From Alentia gelatinosa (lineage: Eukaryota; Annelida; Polychaeta; Phyllodocida; Polynoidae): a DNA stretch of 64,000 nt. Position 1 is the first letter of the stretch. Every line of letters begins with the position of its first letter. Both the position numbers and the translations under genes were made by a program. Positions 36,302-47,600 of this stretch are shown here, piece after piece. Under the pieces are notes generated by a model that was not told the DNA's origin, searched no databases, and worked only from the letters and a program-made list of their open reading frames with translations. The stretch is from positions 30,259,716 to 30,323,715 of the forward strand of contig OX465587.1 in assembly GCA_950022655.1 (NCBI GenBank), given 5' to 3'.

Positions 36302-36690
36302 CAATGGCTTTGTGACAAGGTCCACAATTGGCCTACGTTTGGAAGCGTTGTCGTGGTTGGTGGACCCCAGTTCCCGGCAAGAGTCTACAAATAGGCCACG
36401 ACAAGGCCACGATTGGAAGCTTGTCGGGAGGCTTCCAATGAGGCTACGACAACATCGAAAATGTTTGATATTTCCCACGACTGGACCCTTGTCATGGAGT
36501 GTCATGACTTGTCGGGAGCGTGTCACAGAGGTCTACGATAGTAAATTTTGGTGGAGCGTGCACTTCCCGATACGCCCTGACAATGCTGTTGTAAAGCCCC
36601 CCTTCTTACGACAAGGCTGTGACAAGCGCCGATTGGAAATTTCTTGTCACCGCTTGTCTTAGCCTTGTCGTGGTTGGTGGATGCCCCCCT
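36302..36690 (+). repeat. Diverged relative of the 27963 MITE
   Basis: Shares GTTGTCGTGGTTGGTGGAC, CGATTGGAAGCTTGTCGGGA and the right end TTGTCGTGGTTGGTGGATG. The left terminus is degraded. Confidence 0.8.
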
Positions 36691-36779
36691 TAACTCTCTG
36701 CTAGGCTAACATGAACCAAACAAAACCAGCAATTTGTACCTATTGTGGTCTCATTCACCTAGACAAAATACAACATACT

Positions 36780-37090
36780 TATATAGAACGTCCTGACAAT
36801 GCTACACAAGCTACAAAACGAAATGATGATTTACGGTCCGTACAAACCGTAAATTATTATCGAGTTTTGTGGATTGTACAAGCATGGTAGGTCGTTCTAT
36901 ATTTACTATATACCCGAAATTAAGAAAAATCATTAATTTCAATTGGCTTAACTAATATTTTAATAAACATTTACGGAAGTGTTCTTTATTTTCCCATACG
37001 GAACACTGTTCCGTATAGTATTTTTACCTTATATAGCTAACCGGTGCGTATTTACAGTATAAACAGCATGGGTGTATAGTAATTGTATTA
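36780..37090 (+). repeat. Family-e foldback
   Basis: The hairpin 36785-36900 (GAACGTCCTGACAATGCTAC and partner) is followed by a module with paired GTTCCGTAT/ATACGGAAC, ending GGGTGTATAGTAA. Confidence 0.75.
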
Positions 37091-37974
37091 CAATACATGT
37101 ATATGTTCATAAGTCTATGATCATTTTCATATGAGAGCCCTCTACCTAAAGGTCAGGTAATTGAAAATCACAAAGGCTTTGAGAAAATATTTGTTCTTCA
37201 CTAAAGTAATCCATTTTACCTATTTAGCAGGTATACATGTTGATATCAGGTCCATTACTGTATAGACACAGGTTGGATAAGAATTGTATTTTTTAAATTA
37301 TACCAATTTTATCGGTAGTTATCAAAAGTACGGCATCGCAAATGATATCTTTATCCATAAAACCCACTAATATTACCACGGATTGACATTTAAAATGGGC
37401 GATGGTTAAATCACTACTTAGATCTTTTTTTTTCAAATCTAGGTTAGTGCCAATAATTCTAAATGTCATAAAACGGGGACGAGGAAAACACCAATAACTG
37501 TAGCTCACAACCTCAACCGGGGCGTTCTTCTGCTGTGGTTATTTTTAGACACGTCATTAAATAGGGCGTGAAGCAATGGCCGGCTTTGATCTGAGAGGAT
37601 CGGAGCGACACGCTTCGCTGATTTCCAATACGTGCGGAGCATGGGAACCACACAGCGTGCCAAGAGCCCAACATGAAACGAGAGAGAGGGCCACACAGCT
37701 CTGAGAGTGCCGGGCCTTACCCTCTGTGCATAAAGTGCTGATTCCACCAACGCATATGCATTTGCCGTGTTATATCGTGGTATGTCTTGGTATATCTTAC
37801 ATAGTCGTGATATATCTTACCTCCTTTGTCGTGACATGTCGCACACGATCATAGGTTTACTTTTTCGTGATGTCGTGTGTATATTTTGGTGCTCCACCAC
37901 TGCGAAACCTCGCGATCTGTTGCCGCCATATCGTGGCATATCACGACCTATCGGCAAGAGCATGGAGAAGGTAC
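37091..37974 (+). other. No gene; GATTCCACCAAC-type MITE fragment at 37739-37965
   Basis: TGATTCCACCAACGCATATG starts a segment rich in CGTGGTATGTC and TATCGTGGCATATC words. Nothing else is recognised. Confidence 0.45.
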
Positions 37975-38280
37975 TATCATAAATCTGGATGAGATTTAAT
38001 CTTGGCCACCGTATGCCACAACTGGAGTTTGGCATAGTGACTTCATGAGGCGAAGCCGAGATAAGTCCGGAGCCAAAACTTCACAGGAGTGGAATGTGGT
38101 GGCCAAGAGTAAAACAAATCAGGTTTTGATTTTATCCTACCCTGTCTCCTCAGAATTGTTATTGATAACAATTCTGTATGCCAGTAGTGGCATATAAAAC
38201 TCTGTATGCCAGTCAGCGTGGCATACGGAAACTCAATGTTAAGCCTATGGGATTTTATACTAGGGGTAGGATAATTAACC
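37975..38280 (-). repeat. Two-module foldback, family b (reversed)
   Basis: The hairpin with TGGCCACCGTATGCCAC arms and CATGAGGCGAAGCCGAG loop comes first, then a module ending ATACTAGGGGTAGGATAATT. Confidence 0.82.
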
Positions 38281-38413
38281 AGACCAATGCTTCGCGGCAA
38301 ATATGTATGTGATTATCTAAAATCTAGCAAGACTTAAGTGGGAATTCCACCAACCAGACGAAAACATTGTACAACGTCCCTACAACAGTTGCTGGAACAT
38401 CTCGTGTAATTTG
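38281..38413 (+). other. Left flank of the Academ-like transposon
   Basis: Contains GAATTCCACCAACCAGACG, resembling a MITE terminus. The last three bases, TTG, are the target duplication. Confidence 0.5.
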
Positions 38414-39238
38414 TAGTAGGGGAGTAGATATGGAAATTTGCAAAAATCCATGACACCCCTCACACAAAAAATGTCTCACTACTTTTGGATAGTAGAGACT
38501 CTGGGCTATCATGCATGGCCACTAGTTAAGTCAAATTGTGGTAGCAGTAAGTTGCTAGGAGAGGTCAAAGGTCAAAGGTCACCAAATTTGGGCAGTTCAA
38601 AATTTTTACAGTCATTTCCATCTAGTTTCAACAGTTTTTGAGAGGGATGTCTAAAATTTTCAGAATTGCTAGGTGTGTACAGGGCGATGATCCCCCAGAG
38701 CTTTTGTGACCTGAAGCCAAGGTCAAGGTCACTTTTTTCAAGGTCAATTCTTGAAATTTGACAAAAAAACTGGCTTGCTTCTATTCCAGTTACCATGGTA
38801 ACGTCAATATAGGACATTAAGGTCTGCAAGAGGGCTCTTTCTGAAGAGAATCAATTGTTCTTTCTTATGGTACCAGGACTGCCTAGTCAATTAAGAGGTT
38901 ACCATGGTTACCAGACCAGTCTTTTGGATACTTTATTTTCAAACACTGCCCTTTTATTCTGTCAAAGGTCACCAAATCCTGGCTGTTCAAAATGTCTACG
39001 GTTACTTTGATCTGGTTTCAACAGTTTTTGTTTGGGATGTCTCAAATTTGTTAAACCCCTAGGTATCTATAAGGCAATGGTTATGTAGTACTTAGGTGGC
39101 CCTGGGCCAAGGTCAAGGAAACTATTTTCAAGGTCAAATATTAAATTTTTGACTAAAACAGTTGGACTTGCCTTTGTTTCAGCTGCCTGCCCTTTTTTAT
39201 GGCATAAAGATAGTTTAGTTTAGTAAAAGGTTACTATG
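38414..39238 (+). repeat. Left terminal inverted repeat (825 bp) of the Academ-like transposon
   Basis: Matches the reverse complement of 48863-49700 throughout, apart from small indels; the right copy lacks about 50 bp corresponding to 38530-38580. It holds three palindromes of type GTTACCATGGTAAC (38789-38802, 38897-38912, 39229-39243) and many AGGTCA half-sites, including three in a row with 1-bp spacing at 38562-38581 and an abutting pair at 38720-38731. Confidence 0.92.
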
Positions 39239-39328
39239 GTAACAAGACCAGTCTGTTGTATATTTTATCATTAAATACTGCCCTTTTGTGCTGTATTAAA
39301 CAGAGAGTAGCTATTGCCATAGCGTAAC

Positions 39329-40540
39329 ATTGAGGCTAATTGGAAATTGGTAGTAATTCTACGGGAGGAATTGGTGGCGCCACCTAGCGCTTACGCGATC
39401 GCCTCGCAGATGCACAACGTACTCCACAGAGGGCGCCTCCAGCGATCTTCAAGCCAGCGTTTGATTCGGAACTTTTCTACGAGCCTCGAACCTCGTCTCT
39501 CTGTCACTGACCTCGTGGGGCTCGTCAGGATCCACGTGAGATCAACGAAGACACGGTCACGTGCGGCCCCCCCCTAACGTGGTTGATCTCCTGCGCTTGG
39601 CGGATCTGCTGATCTGCCTGGTAGACGCCTATAGGAACTACGTCGCGGCAGTCCCGGCCCCTCCACGGGCGCCAGCATTCATCCTGTCCTCGTCAATGCC
39701 GCTTACCTCTCGGCCGTTGTGCGCTGTGATGCGCGCCGCCTTGGCGGCCGTGGGATTCCCAGCGGCCGAGTGAGTCTCACTCCACTCCTTGAGGAGGGGG
39801 GCAGTCCACGATGCCGTGGCTGCGGGGGTTCCCCAGAGTGTTATCTCCCATCATGGCACCTGGAACAGTGCCTCGGGCATTAGGCCTTATTTACCCCCGT
39901 CGGGAAGGACGTCGACCCCTTCCCGACTGTAATAAAAAGTTTGGCATTTATGCCTATGCCCTTTGGCATAATTTCTCACCTTTGAGAACCTTTTTAAATT
40001 TCAGGATTATTTACTATGGACACTCAAATATTCATGTTTTATCTAAGATTACGATGTTGATGCTTCCCTGTAATCTACTGTTGTAATACGACATGAACTT
40101 GTTCCAGGTCAATAAATATCCTGTAATTCCAATTCCGCCTCCGTTATAATTGAGGCTAATTGGAAATTGGTAGTATTTCTACGGGAGGAATTGGTGGCGC
40201 CACCTAGCGCTTATGCGATCGCCTCGCAGATGCGCAACATACTCCACAGAGGGCGCCTCCAGCGATCTTCAAGCCAGCGTTTGATTCGGAACCCGCCCAC
40301 CCTCACCTTTTCGTCAAAGACTCCTGTTCTAGGGCTTTATGCCTATGCCCTTTGGCATAATTTCTCACCTTTGAGAACCTTTTTAAATTTCAGGATTATT
40401 TACTATGGACACTCAAATATTCATGTTTTATCTAAGATTACGATGTTGATGCTTCCCTGTAATCTACTGTTGTAATACGACATGAACTTGTTCCAGGTCA
40501 ATAAATATCCTGTAATTCCAATTCCGCCTCCGTTATAATT
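39329..40540 (+). mobile_element. Internally deleted tyrosine-recombinase retroelement with split direct repeats (Ngaro-like)
   Basis: The layout is A1 (39329-39472), interior with recombinase tail (39473-39946), B1 (39947-40151), A2 (40149-40292), a 43-bp spacer, and B2 (40336-40540). A1/A2 (144 bp) and B1/B2 (205 bp) are nearly identical. The A1-interior-B1-A2-B2 order is the split direct repeat of Ngaro-type elements. It sits inside the Academ-like transposon, just inside the left terminal repeat. Only the last part of the coding region remains. Confidence 0.82.
39473..39932 (+). pseudogene. Tyrosine recombinase C-terminal fragment (broken)
   Basis: From 39561 one frame encodes a recombinase C-terminal half. 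RPLCAVMRAALAAVGFP is followed by LHSLRRGG (the His-x-x-Arg motif, 39783 on), SHHGTWNSASG (Trp) and RPYLPP (candidate nucleophile Tyr), ending TAA at 39930-39932. A TGA at 39771-39773 interrupts the frame, and a run of C near 39560 marks a frameshift from the upstream part. It is the only coding trace of the nested retroelement. An AATAAA follows at 39931. Confidence 0.78.
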
Positions 40541-42081
40541 ATTTGTAAATAGGTAATAGGTAATATCCCATAAAAAGTTTTACTGAATTTGGGTAGTAGC
40601 ATATCAATTAATTGAAGTAGTCAGCATATCAATTAATTGAAGTAGTCAGTTGCTATGAAAGGTCAAAGGTCACCAGATATTGGTAATTTCAATATTTTTC
40701 ACCTATTTTAGGCCTTCTTTTTGGAGTTCTTCAGCTGGTTGTATAAAATTTTCAGGAATCATTGACATACATGAAGCACATATCATGCTTTATTCTTGTG
40801 ACCTTGGTGCAAGGTCAAGGTTATTATTTCAAGGTGAAATATAAAAATCTTACCCTAAAAATTGGATTAGGTATATTCCTCCATTAAGGTGGCCATTCCA
40901 ACACTTAAAATTCATTCCTGAAGTCTAGAAATGCATGTCCATGCATGTTAACAGAATAATTAGATATAGTTTGACCTTTGGTTTGTTCTTGGATGACCTT
41001 GACATGTTTAGAATAATCTAATTTATATACTAGTGATATATGTATATCCCCTGAATAACCAAATCTTTTTTCTTTTTTTCCCCCCAATAAATATGATAAA
41101 CCTGATAAATATTAGAAAACATATAAATTGCTGTTGACCTTGACTCTATTTCAAGGTCAAAAGATCATGATGGCTGAAATTACTTCCATAAGCCAGCTCA
41201 TTATCTGTACCAAATACCGTAAAGATAGTATGGGTTTTAGTTATAAAAAACCTGCTTCAAATATGGTTAAGCCGCATGAATCCTAAAACAATTATGGGGG
41301 AAAACATGCCAAATTTCTGGTGAGACACCCTCACCATGACAACAGACATGTCAACAAAAGGATCAAGATGAATACTACATAAAGTGATCTTCTCTGGTAA
41401 GTATTTCCTTTCTTTTCAAATAATATTACTTTTTAAAATTTCACAATAACTGTAAAAGGATACTTTGACCCTTTAGTGTTATTCAGAACATCAGTCCTCT
41501 GCTATTGTCAACAAGACTTGGATACAGATTCGTTTACATTGTTCATATTCATATTACCTCTACATTTTGTAGGTGAAAGGTCTTTGATTCTCAGGCCATA
41601 AAATTGCAATGCATAGACCAATTTGCATGCAGTTTTCACCATCTGAAAGCTTACCTCACAAGGCACCGATTTTAGAAATTATATCTCTGCTCAGGTCATC
41701 ATATCATAATGATAATGTGATTTAGTCATCAGATTGGCCGTCCATGATTGTTGATTTTTCACCTAGATGGTCAATTCTCCCAGAATGTGATTTAACATGG
41801 GGAACCCCTCTTTTTTGTACATATATCTTGATTGAGAAGTGTTCAATTCCTAAAACAGGCATTTTCAGCTCAATTTTATAGATGAAACCTTTATTTTGCC
41901 AGAACCACAATACCACAACCATTTTGATGTTAATAGAATTAAGATATGTAAGTATTAATCCTTGGAATGAATAATGTAAGGAGTATATTTGTCAGCTGTG
42001 GAGGAGTAATAAAGTTTCCAAATATTCCAGCAATGTGGTAGACATTTGAATGATTCTATGTAGATTTGGTGTACTTTTTGC
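40541..42081 (+). other. Non-coding interior of the Academ-like element
   Basis: AT-rich sequence without a credible ORF. It contains AGGTCA half-sites (a DR1 pair AGGTCAAAGGTCA near 40659) and short direct repeats such as CATATCAATTAATTGAAGTA near 40610. Confidence 0.6.
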
Positions 42082-44032
42082 ATAACCGAGCGTATGCATT
42101 AAAATATTCCATTTACTGATAAGTTTTCAACATTAACAAAAGATATTTGATGGGCAGTAAGTACGAGGCGTAAGCTATGTGCTGTAAAAAAATGGTTGTG
42201 ATACTGTTTGTGGTTCAATAATTATGGCCGAAAATGTAAGTCCCATAACCTAGCGTATACCATAACCGAGCGTATGCACTGTCTGTTTAGTCACATATTT
42301 ATACTTCTAAACTGGAGGAAGTAACGAAAATTTGGCATTGAAATACTCGTCATTGTTGTTGTTTGTCTAAAACTAGAGCTAGGGCATTCAACTTGATGTT
42401 ATATGCATCAGATTTCATGTATGTGTCTTTGGGTGAGGTTGTGTGTGTCTTAGGGTGAGGGTGTGTGTGTCCTAGGGTGAGGTTGTGTGTCTGGGGGTGA
42501 GGGTGTGTGTGCCTTAGGATGAGGTTGTGTGTCTTAGGGTGAGGGTGTGTGTCTTAGGGTGAGGGTGTACACATGTGTCCTAGGGTGAGGTTGTGTGTCT
42601 GGGGGTGAGGGTGTGTGTGTCTTAGGGTGAGGTTGTGTGTCTTAGGGTGAGGGTGTGTGTCTGGGGGTGAGGTTGTGTGTCTGGGGATGAGGGTGTGTGA
42701 GCCTTAGGATGAGGTTGTGTGTCTTAGGGTGAGGTTGTGTGTCTGGGGGTGAGGGTGTGTGTGTCCTATGGTGAGGGTGTGTGTCTTAGGGTGAGGGTGT
42801 ACAGGTGTGTCCTAGGGTGAGGTTGTGTGTCTGGGGGTGAGGATGTGTGTGTCTTAGGGTGAGGTTGTGTGTCTTAGGGTGAGGGTGTGTGTCTGGGGTG
42901 AGGGTGTGTGTGTCCTAGGGTGAGGTTGTGTGTCTGGGGGTGAGAGTGTGTGTGCCTTAGGATGAGGTTGTGTGTCTTAGGGTGAGGTTGTGTGCCTGGG
43001 GGTGAGGGTGTGTGTGTCCTATGGTGAGGGTGTGTGTCTTAGGGTGAGGGTGTGTGTGTCCTAGGGTGAGGTTGTGTGTCTGGGGGTGAGGGTGTGTTTG
43101 TCTTAAGGTGCGTTTGTGTGTCTGGGAGGAGGGTGTGTGTGTCTTAGGGTGAGGGTGTGTGTCTCAGGGTGAGGGTGTGTGTGTCTGGGGGTGAGTGTGT
43201 GTGTGTGTCCTAGGGTGAGGGTGTGTGTGCAAGGGTGAGGGTGTGTGTCTTAGGGTGAGGGTGTGTGTGTCTGGGGGTGAGGGTGTGTGTGTCCTAGGGT
43301 GAGGGTGTGTGTGCGAGGGTGAGGGTGTGTGGGTCTTAGGATGAGGGTATGTGTGTTACACTGAAGGTGTCTGTGTTAAGTGATATAGAAGCAGAATTTT
43401 AATTATTCAATATTTTAACTTATCACCTTTAACTATCATTATCATGATCTGATCCAATTTACTCCAAGTTTTTATAAACTTATATCAGATGATAAACATA
43501 GGATTAATCTTCAGATGAAATGTTGATTTACATCTTTAATAAATAGAAAGTACAATAAATATGATATATTGAAATTGAAATTTCACTGGTTTTGCTAACT
43601 CTTCCAGACAAAATATGGTATGATGCTGAACATAACCGAGGGTATGCATGCAGTAACCGAGCGTATGCAATATTCTGTAAAGCTATTATGATATCTCTAT
43701 CAAGACAAACAATACAAACTAATCTCTATTGCACAAGCAATATATGCAGCTATCTAATTCAATATAATTAGTTATTCTATACCTTTTTCTGAAGGAGTAG
43801 GAGAAATTAGAAGAAACCCTTTTCATTGTTTTGCACAGATTGCAATTTTTAACAAAGATTTCAGTCAGGAGTATATGAGTCTGGAAAATCATTGAGGCCT
43901 ATGAGTATTCGTCCTTTTTCTTCTAGATATAGTACTCTTAAGAGCAAAACATTAGAAGGGGAAAAAATACAAAATACTTCAGGAAATATTAACCTACAAG
44001 TATACTTGGATGATATACATACGCTCGATTAT
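42082..44032 (+). promoter_or_regulatory. Recurring 16-17-bp motif ATAACCGAGCGTATGCA upstream of the transposase
   Basis: Copies lie at 42082-42098, 42245-42260 (variant), 42262-42278, 43632-43648 and 43654-43669, with a reverse-strand copy at 44018-44032. They flank the minisatellite and stop about 0.6 kb before the ORF. They could be transposase-binding or promoter elements; function is inference. Confidence 0.55.
42415..43385 (+). repeat. G/T-rich minisatellite (TTAGGGTGAGG-type), about 0.97 kb
   Basis: Irregular 18-24-bp units alternate CTTAGGGTGAGGGTGTGTGT, CCTAGGGTGAGGTTGTGTGT and CTGGGGGTGAGGGTGTG. Many units contain TTAGGG, but the period and context are not telomeric. The G-runs could form quadruplexes. 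It lies in the 5' region of the Academ-like element. Confidence 0.95.
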
Positions 44033-44660
44033 GGTGTTTCAGGCATTACTTCTTCAAACTGAGCTGGGAAGGTTATTTTTCATAGTTAATGTTCCAAACT
44101 TTCTTGAAAGTCTCTTCCATATGTCCCCTAACATAATAAGCTAAAACCAAAGACTTTTGATGTTTTTTGGTTTTTTTTCAAAATTTTGCCCTGTGGTGAC
44201 CAAAAAATGAAAAATGGTCGTATATATGGAACACTACAGATGAATGGTGTTTTCAAGGTAAAATCTATTAAAAATACGTTTAAAAAGCCAAAGAATGTAG
44301 TAATGTATAGGGTTTATTATGTGTAATTCATCAATTTATACTCGATCAGGTTTTATAAAGGTTTTATCAAATACATTGGTAATATAAGATTGTATTTTTC
44401 ATACAATACAGACTTGGATGGTTAATGGGAAATGGAATATGCTACCATTGGTGTCCCCCAGTTGCAGAGTGGTGTATATACAACAGAATCAGGCATATAT
44501 ATGACGTATATAAGACCGCACCATGGACATGTATATATGCCAATAGATAAGGTGTCTAAAGTAAAAGAAAATGAAATGACCTTACTATGTCAAAACTATG
44601 TTTCTCTATATTCTATAATTTTTTATACATATTTTCAGATGCCTGACAAGATCTCCTAAA
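43386..44660 (+). other. 5' leader region before the transposase ORF
   Basis: AT-rich. It holds the last copies of the 16-bp motif and a pyrimidine-rich acceptor-like site ending at 44638. A short ORF at 44432-44659 is in another frame and is not supported. Confidence 0.5.
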
Positions 44661-47600
44661 ATGGCAGATGGGGATTCCCTTAGGAATCTTCTTCCCTGCA
44701 AAAGGCATAAATGCAATTATAAAACAGAGGATGTGCTTCAGACTGGGATAGGCACTGCAAGGCATTCAATGAGATACACCGAATTTGATTGGTCAAAGTG
44801 CTTGTTCTGTCAAAAAGTAACCCACAGGAAAAATCAAGAGACAATAGCTGTTAAGACAGACGGACAAAATATAAAGGATGTTGCACAGGAGAAACATGAT
44901 TTTAAACTTCTTGCACATATACAGCTGCATGATCTGTCACATATGGGGGCTAAATACCATCATGGATGTCATTCTGGTTACATGACCAAATCTAATAGGA
45001 GGAAAAGAGCAGCTGCAGAAACAGTAAACACATATGACTCCTGCTTTTTAGAAGTGATGTATACATTTGAACCTGCCCTTGAATCTGATGAGGTGATTTC
45101 TTTGAAAGACCTATTGGAAACTTTCAGAAATAAGCTGAAATCGAGTGATGTCAGTTCCTTTGAAAGCTATCGTGCAGACCGTCTAAAGTCTCGCCTCCAG
45201 AAATACTTTGGTGATAAAGTTACCTTTCAGATGATTGCTGAAAATAAAGAAATTGTCTACTTAAGCACCCTTAGTGTTGCAGATGTCCTTGATGTCACAC
45301 TAATAAATCAAGAGACTCCAGAAATAACTGAAGACAGGCATATCAATCAGGAAAACAAAATAGAAAAGCTTGCAAAAGAACTCCATCAGGAAATAAAGAA
45401 TATTGCTGGTATTGACATCAATCCAGTCAATATTGAGGATCTTAACTTTGAAAAAAGTCATGAACTAATACCAGCTGCCCTCTATAACCTAATATGTCTA
45501 CTGATTACAGGCAAAAAGGCATCTGAAGGCCAAAGTGATGAAGCTAAGTCACGTAGAGTTATTGCAGTATGTCACAGCATAATCTATGCTGCAAGCAACT
45601 CACGTGCAAAGATGCCAACTCAAGTATCATTGGCTATGACAATGCATCACCTAACAAGATCAAAGCATCTTATCACCATTCTCAATAGACTGGGACTAGG
45701 ATTATCGTATGATGATGTTGAATATGCTGAAACATCTATTGCTAACAGTGCCTTAGACAAATCTGAGGAACATGGAATTGCAATTCCTTCAAATATAGAT
45801 GGCCAGCACTTTATCCAGATGGCTGCCGATAACATTGACCTTAAGGAAAAGACCATTGATGGTAAGTCTACTACCCATGCAACCACAATGGTTGTAATCC
45901 AGCATGGAAGTTTTGGTTCTACCTCTGGGAGAACATCTTTAAAGCAAACAGTGCGTGAAAGATCTATAACAAGTAAGAGGGCTGAAATCACAAAAAATGA
46001 TTTGAGGTACCTTCAAAGAAAACCTAAGATTCTTGAACACTACTGCAGCATTGCATATGACTGCTTTAAGAGTGAGAATGATGTCAACCTTTTGGATTTT
46101 GCATGGAAACTTATCCAACTCTTACCAACTAGAATGGCCAAACTAGATACAGATGAAGAATTCAAGGTTTCCCATGCTTGGACTGCATTTCATGCCAGTT
46201 TCATTGATGCACCTGATGACCCAGTTCCTGATACTATTGGTTACTGCTCTATCATACCCACTCCATCTACTGACTACAACACCATCTACACTGTAATGGA
46301 GAATGCCCAGAAGATTGTAAAAGGTGTAGGCCAGAAAGACTGTGTAATTACATTTGACCTTGCTATATACTCCAAAGCCAAAGAAGTCAAATGGCAATAT
46401 AGTGAGTTTGAAAATGTTGTTATCCGACTGGGCACATTTCATATCCTTCTCAATTACTTATCTACAATGGGAAAACTCTTCAATGATGCTGGCTTAGAAG
46501 ATTGGCTAGTGGAAGCCAACATCTATGGATCGGGCACTGCTTCAGCTGCCATTAATGGCAAGGACTACAACTATGCCATCAGGTGTTACACTCTTCTTGC
46601 TGTAGCCCTCTTCAGTCTTCAGTGGGACAGGTTCACATCGAGCATACCAGACCTTTTGGATATTCAAACTATCCATGATCGAATTTTCAGAGTACAGCAA
46701 GAGATAGTTAATGACAACAGTAAATGTATTCAGAAGTTACTGGATGAGTGTTTGCACTCTGTTAATGAAGCTTATGAAAACTTTAGAGAACAGGAATCAT
46801 CTAAAGACAACACTTTTAGGTTTTTCAACCTACTAATCAACATGGTACAGATCATGCATGATTTCATCAAGGCAGAGCGTTCTGGAGACTGGAACCTCCA
46901 CCTGGCAACAACAGTCAAGAGTTTTGCCTACTTTTTTGCCATGGACAGGCAAAATTATTCACGCTGGCTCCCTATCTACATCATTGACATGAAGAACCTA
47001 CCCTCCTCACATCCAGCTGTATATGAGCAGTTTCAGATAGGCAATCATTCCGTCGGCCAAACTGGGAAGAAATTTGTGAAAGTGCCAACAGATATGGCAC
47101 TGGAACAGTCAATCAACTTGGACACCAAAACCATTGGAGGTATTGTTGGTATAAGTCAAAATACAACAGCACTAGCTAAATGGTTTTTAACCTATCATGA
47201 GAGAGCAAGAATTACCAAATCTCTAAAGACAATGTGTGGCTTAGATAATTCATTAGGGACATACAAAGACTCAAATTCTTCAAGAAAGGAAAAGGACAAG
47301 ATAGATGTTGAATCTCTTGTCACAGTGGTGAAAGAGGGAATAATTGTGAACCCATTTGATGCCCCTATTAAGGAAAACAGTGGAACCTTAATCAACATTG
47401 CAACAGGCACTATGTTACCACAGGATGTAACAGCAGAACTCCTGGAGTGCCATGAGCTTGGTGTGATTGGCTTAAAAAAATACTTTGAGAGGCTTCAAGA
47501 TGATAAATTCTGGTCACCCATTCCACAGCAAAAAATAAAGACCTTTTCTTCAACTATCAAGAAGCCAAAACCATCAACCACTGAAAGGGCCATGAACATA

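Noticed and set aside
38561..38830. ORFs in the terminal inverted repeats (for example 38572-38829 and 49333-49605)
   Set aside because: They are the same frame seen at both ends of the transposon because of the inverted repeat, and have no domain.
42415..43385. Interstitial telomere because of TTAGGG
   Set aside because: Units are 18-24 bp and irregular with GTGTGT and GGGGGTGAG blocks, and the array lies inside a transposon.
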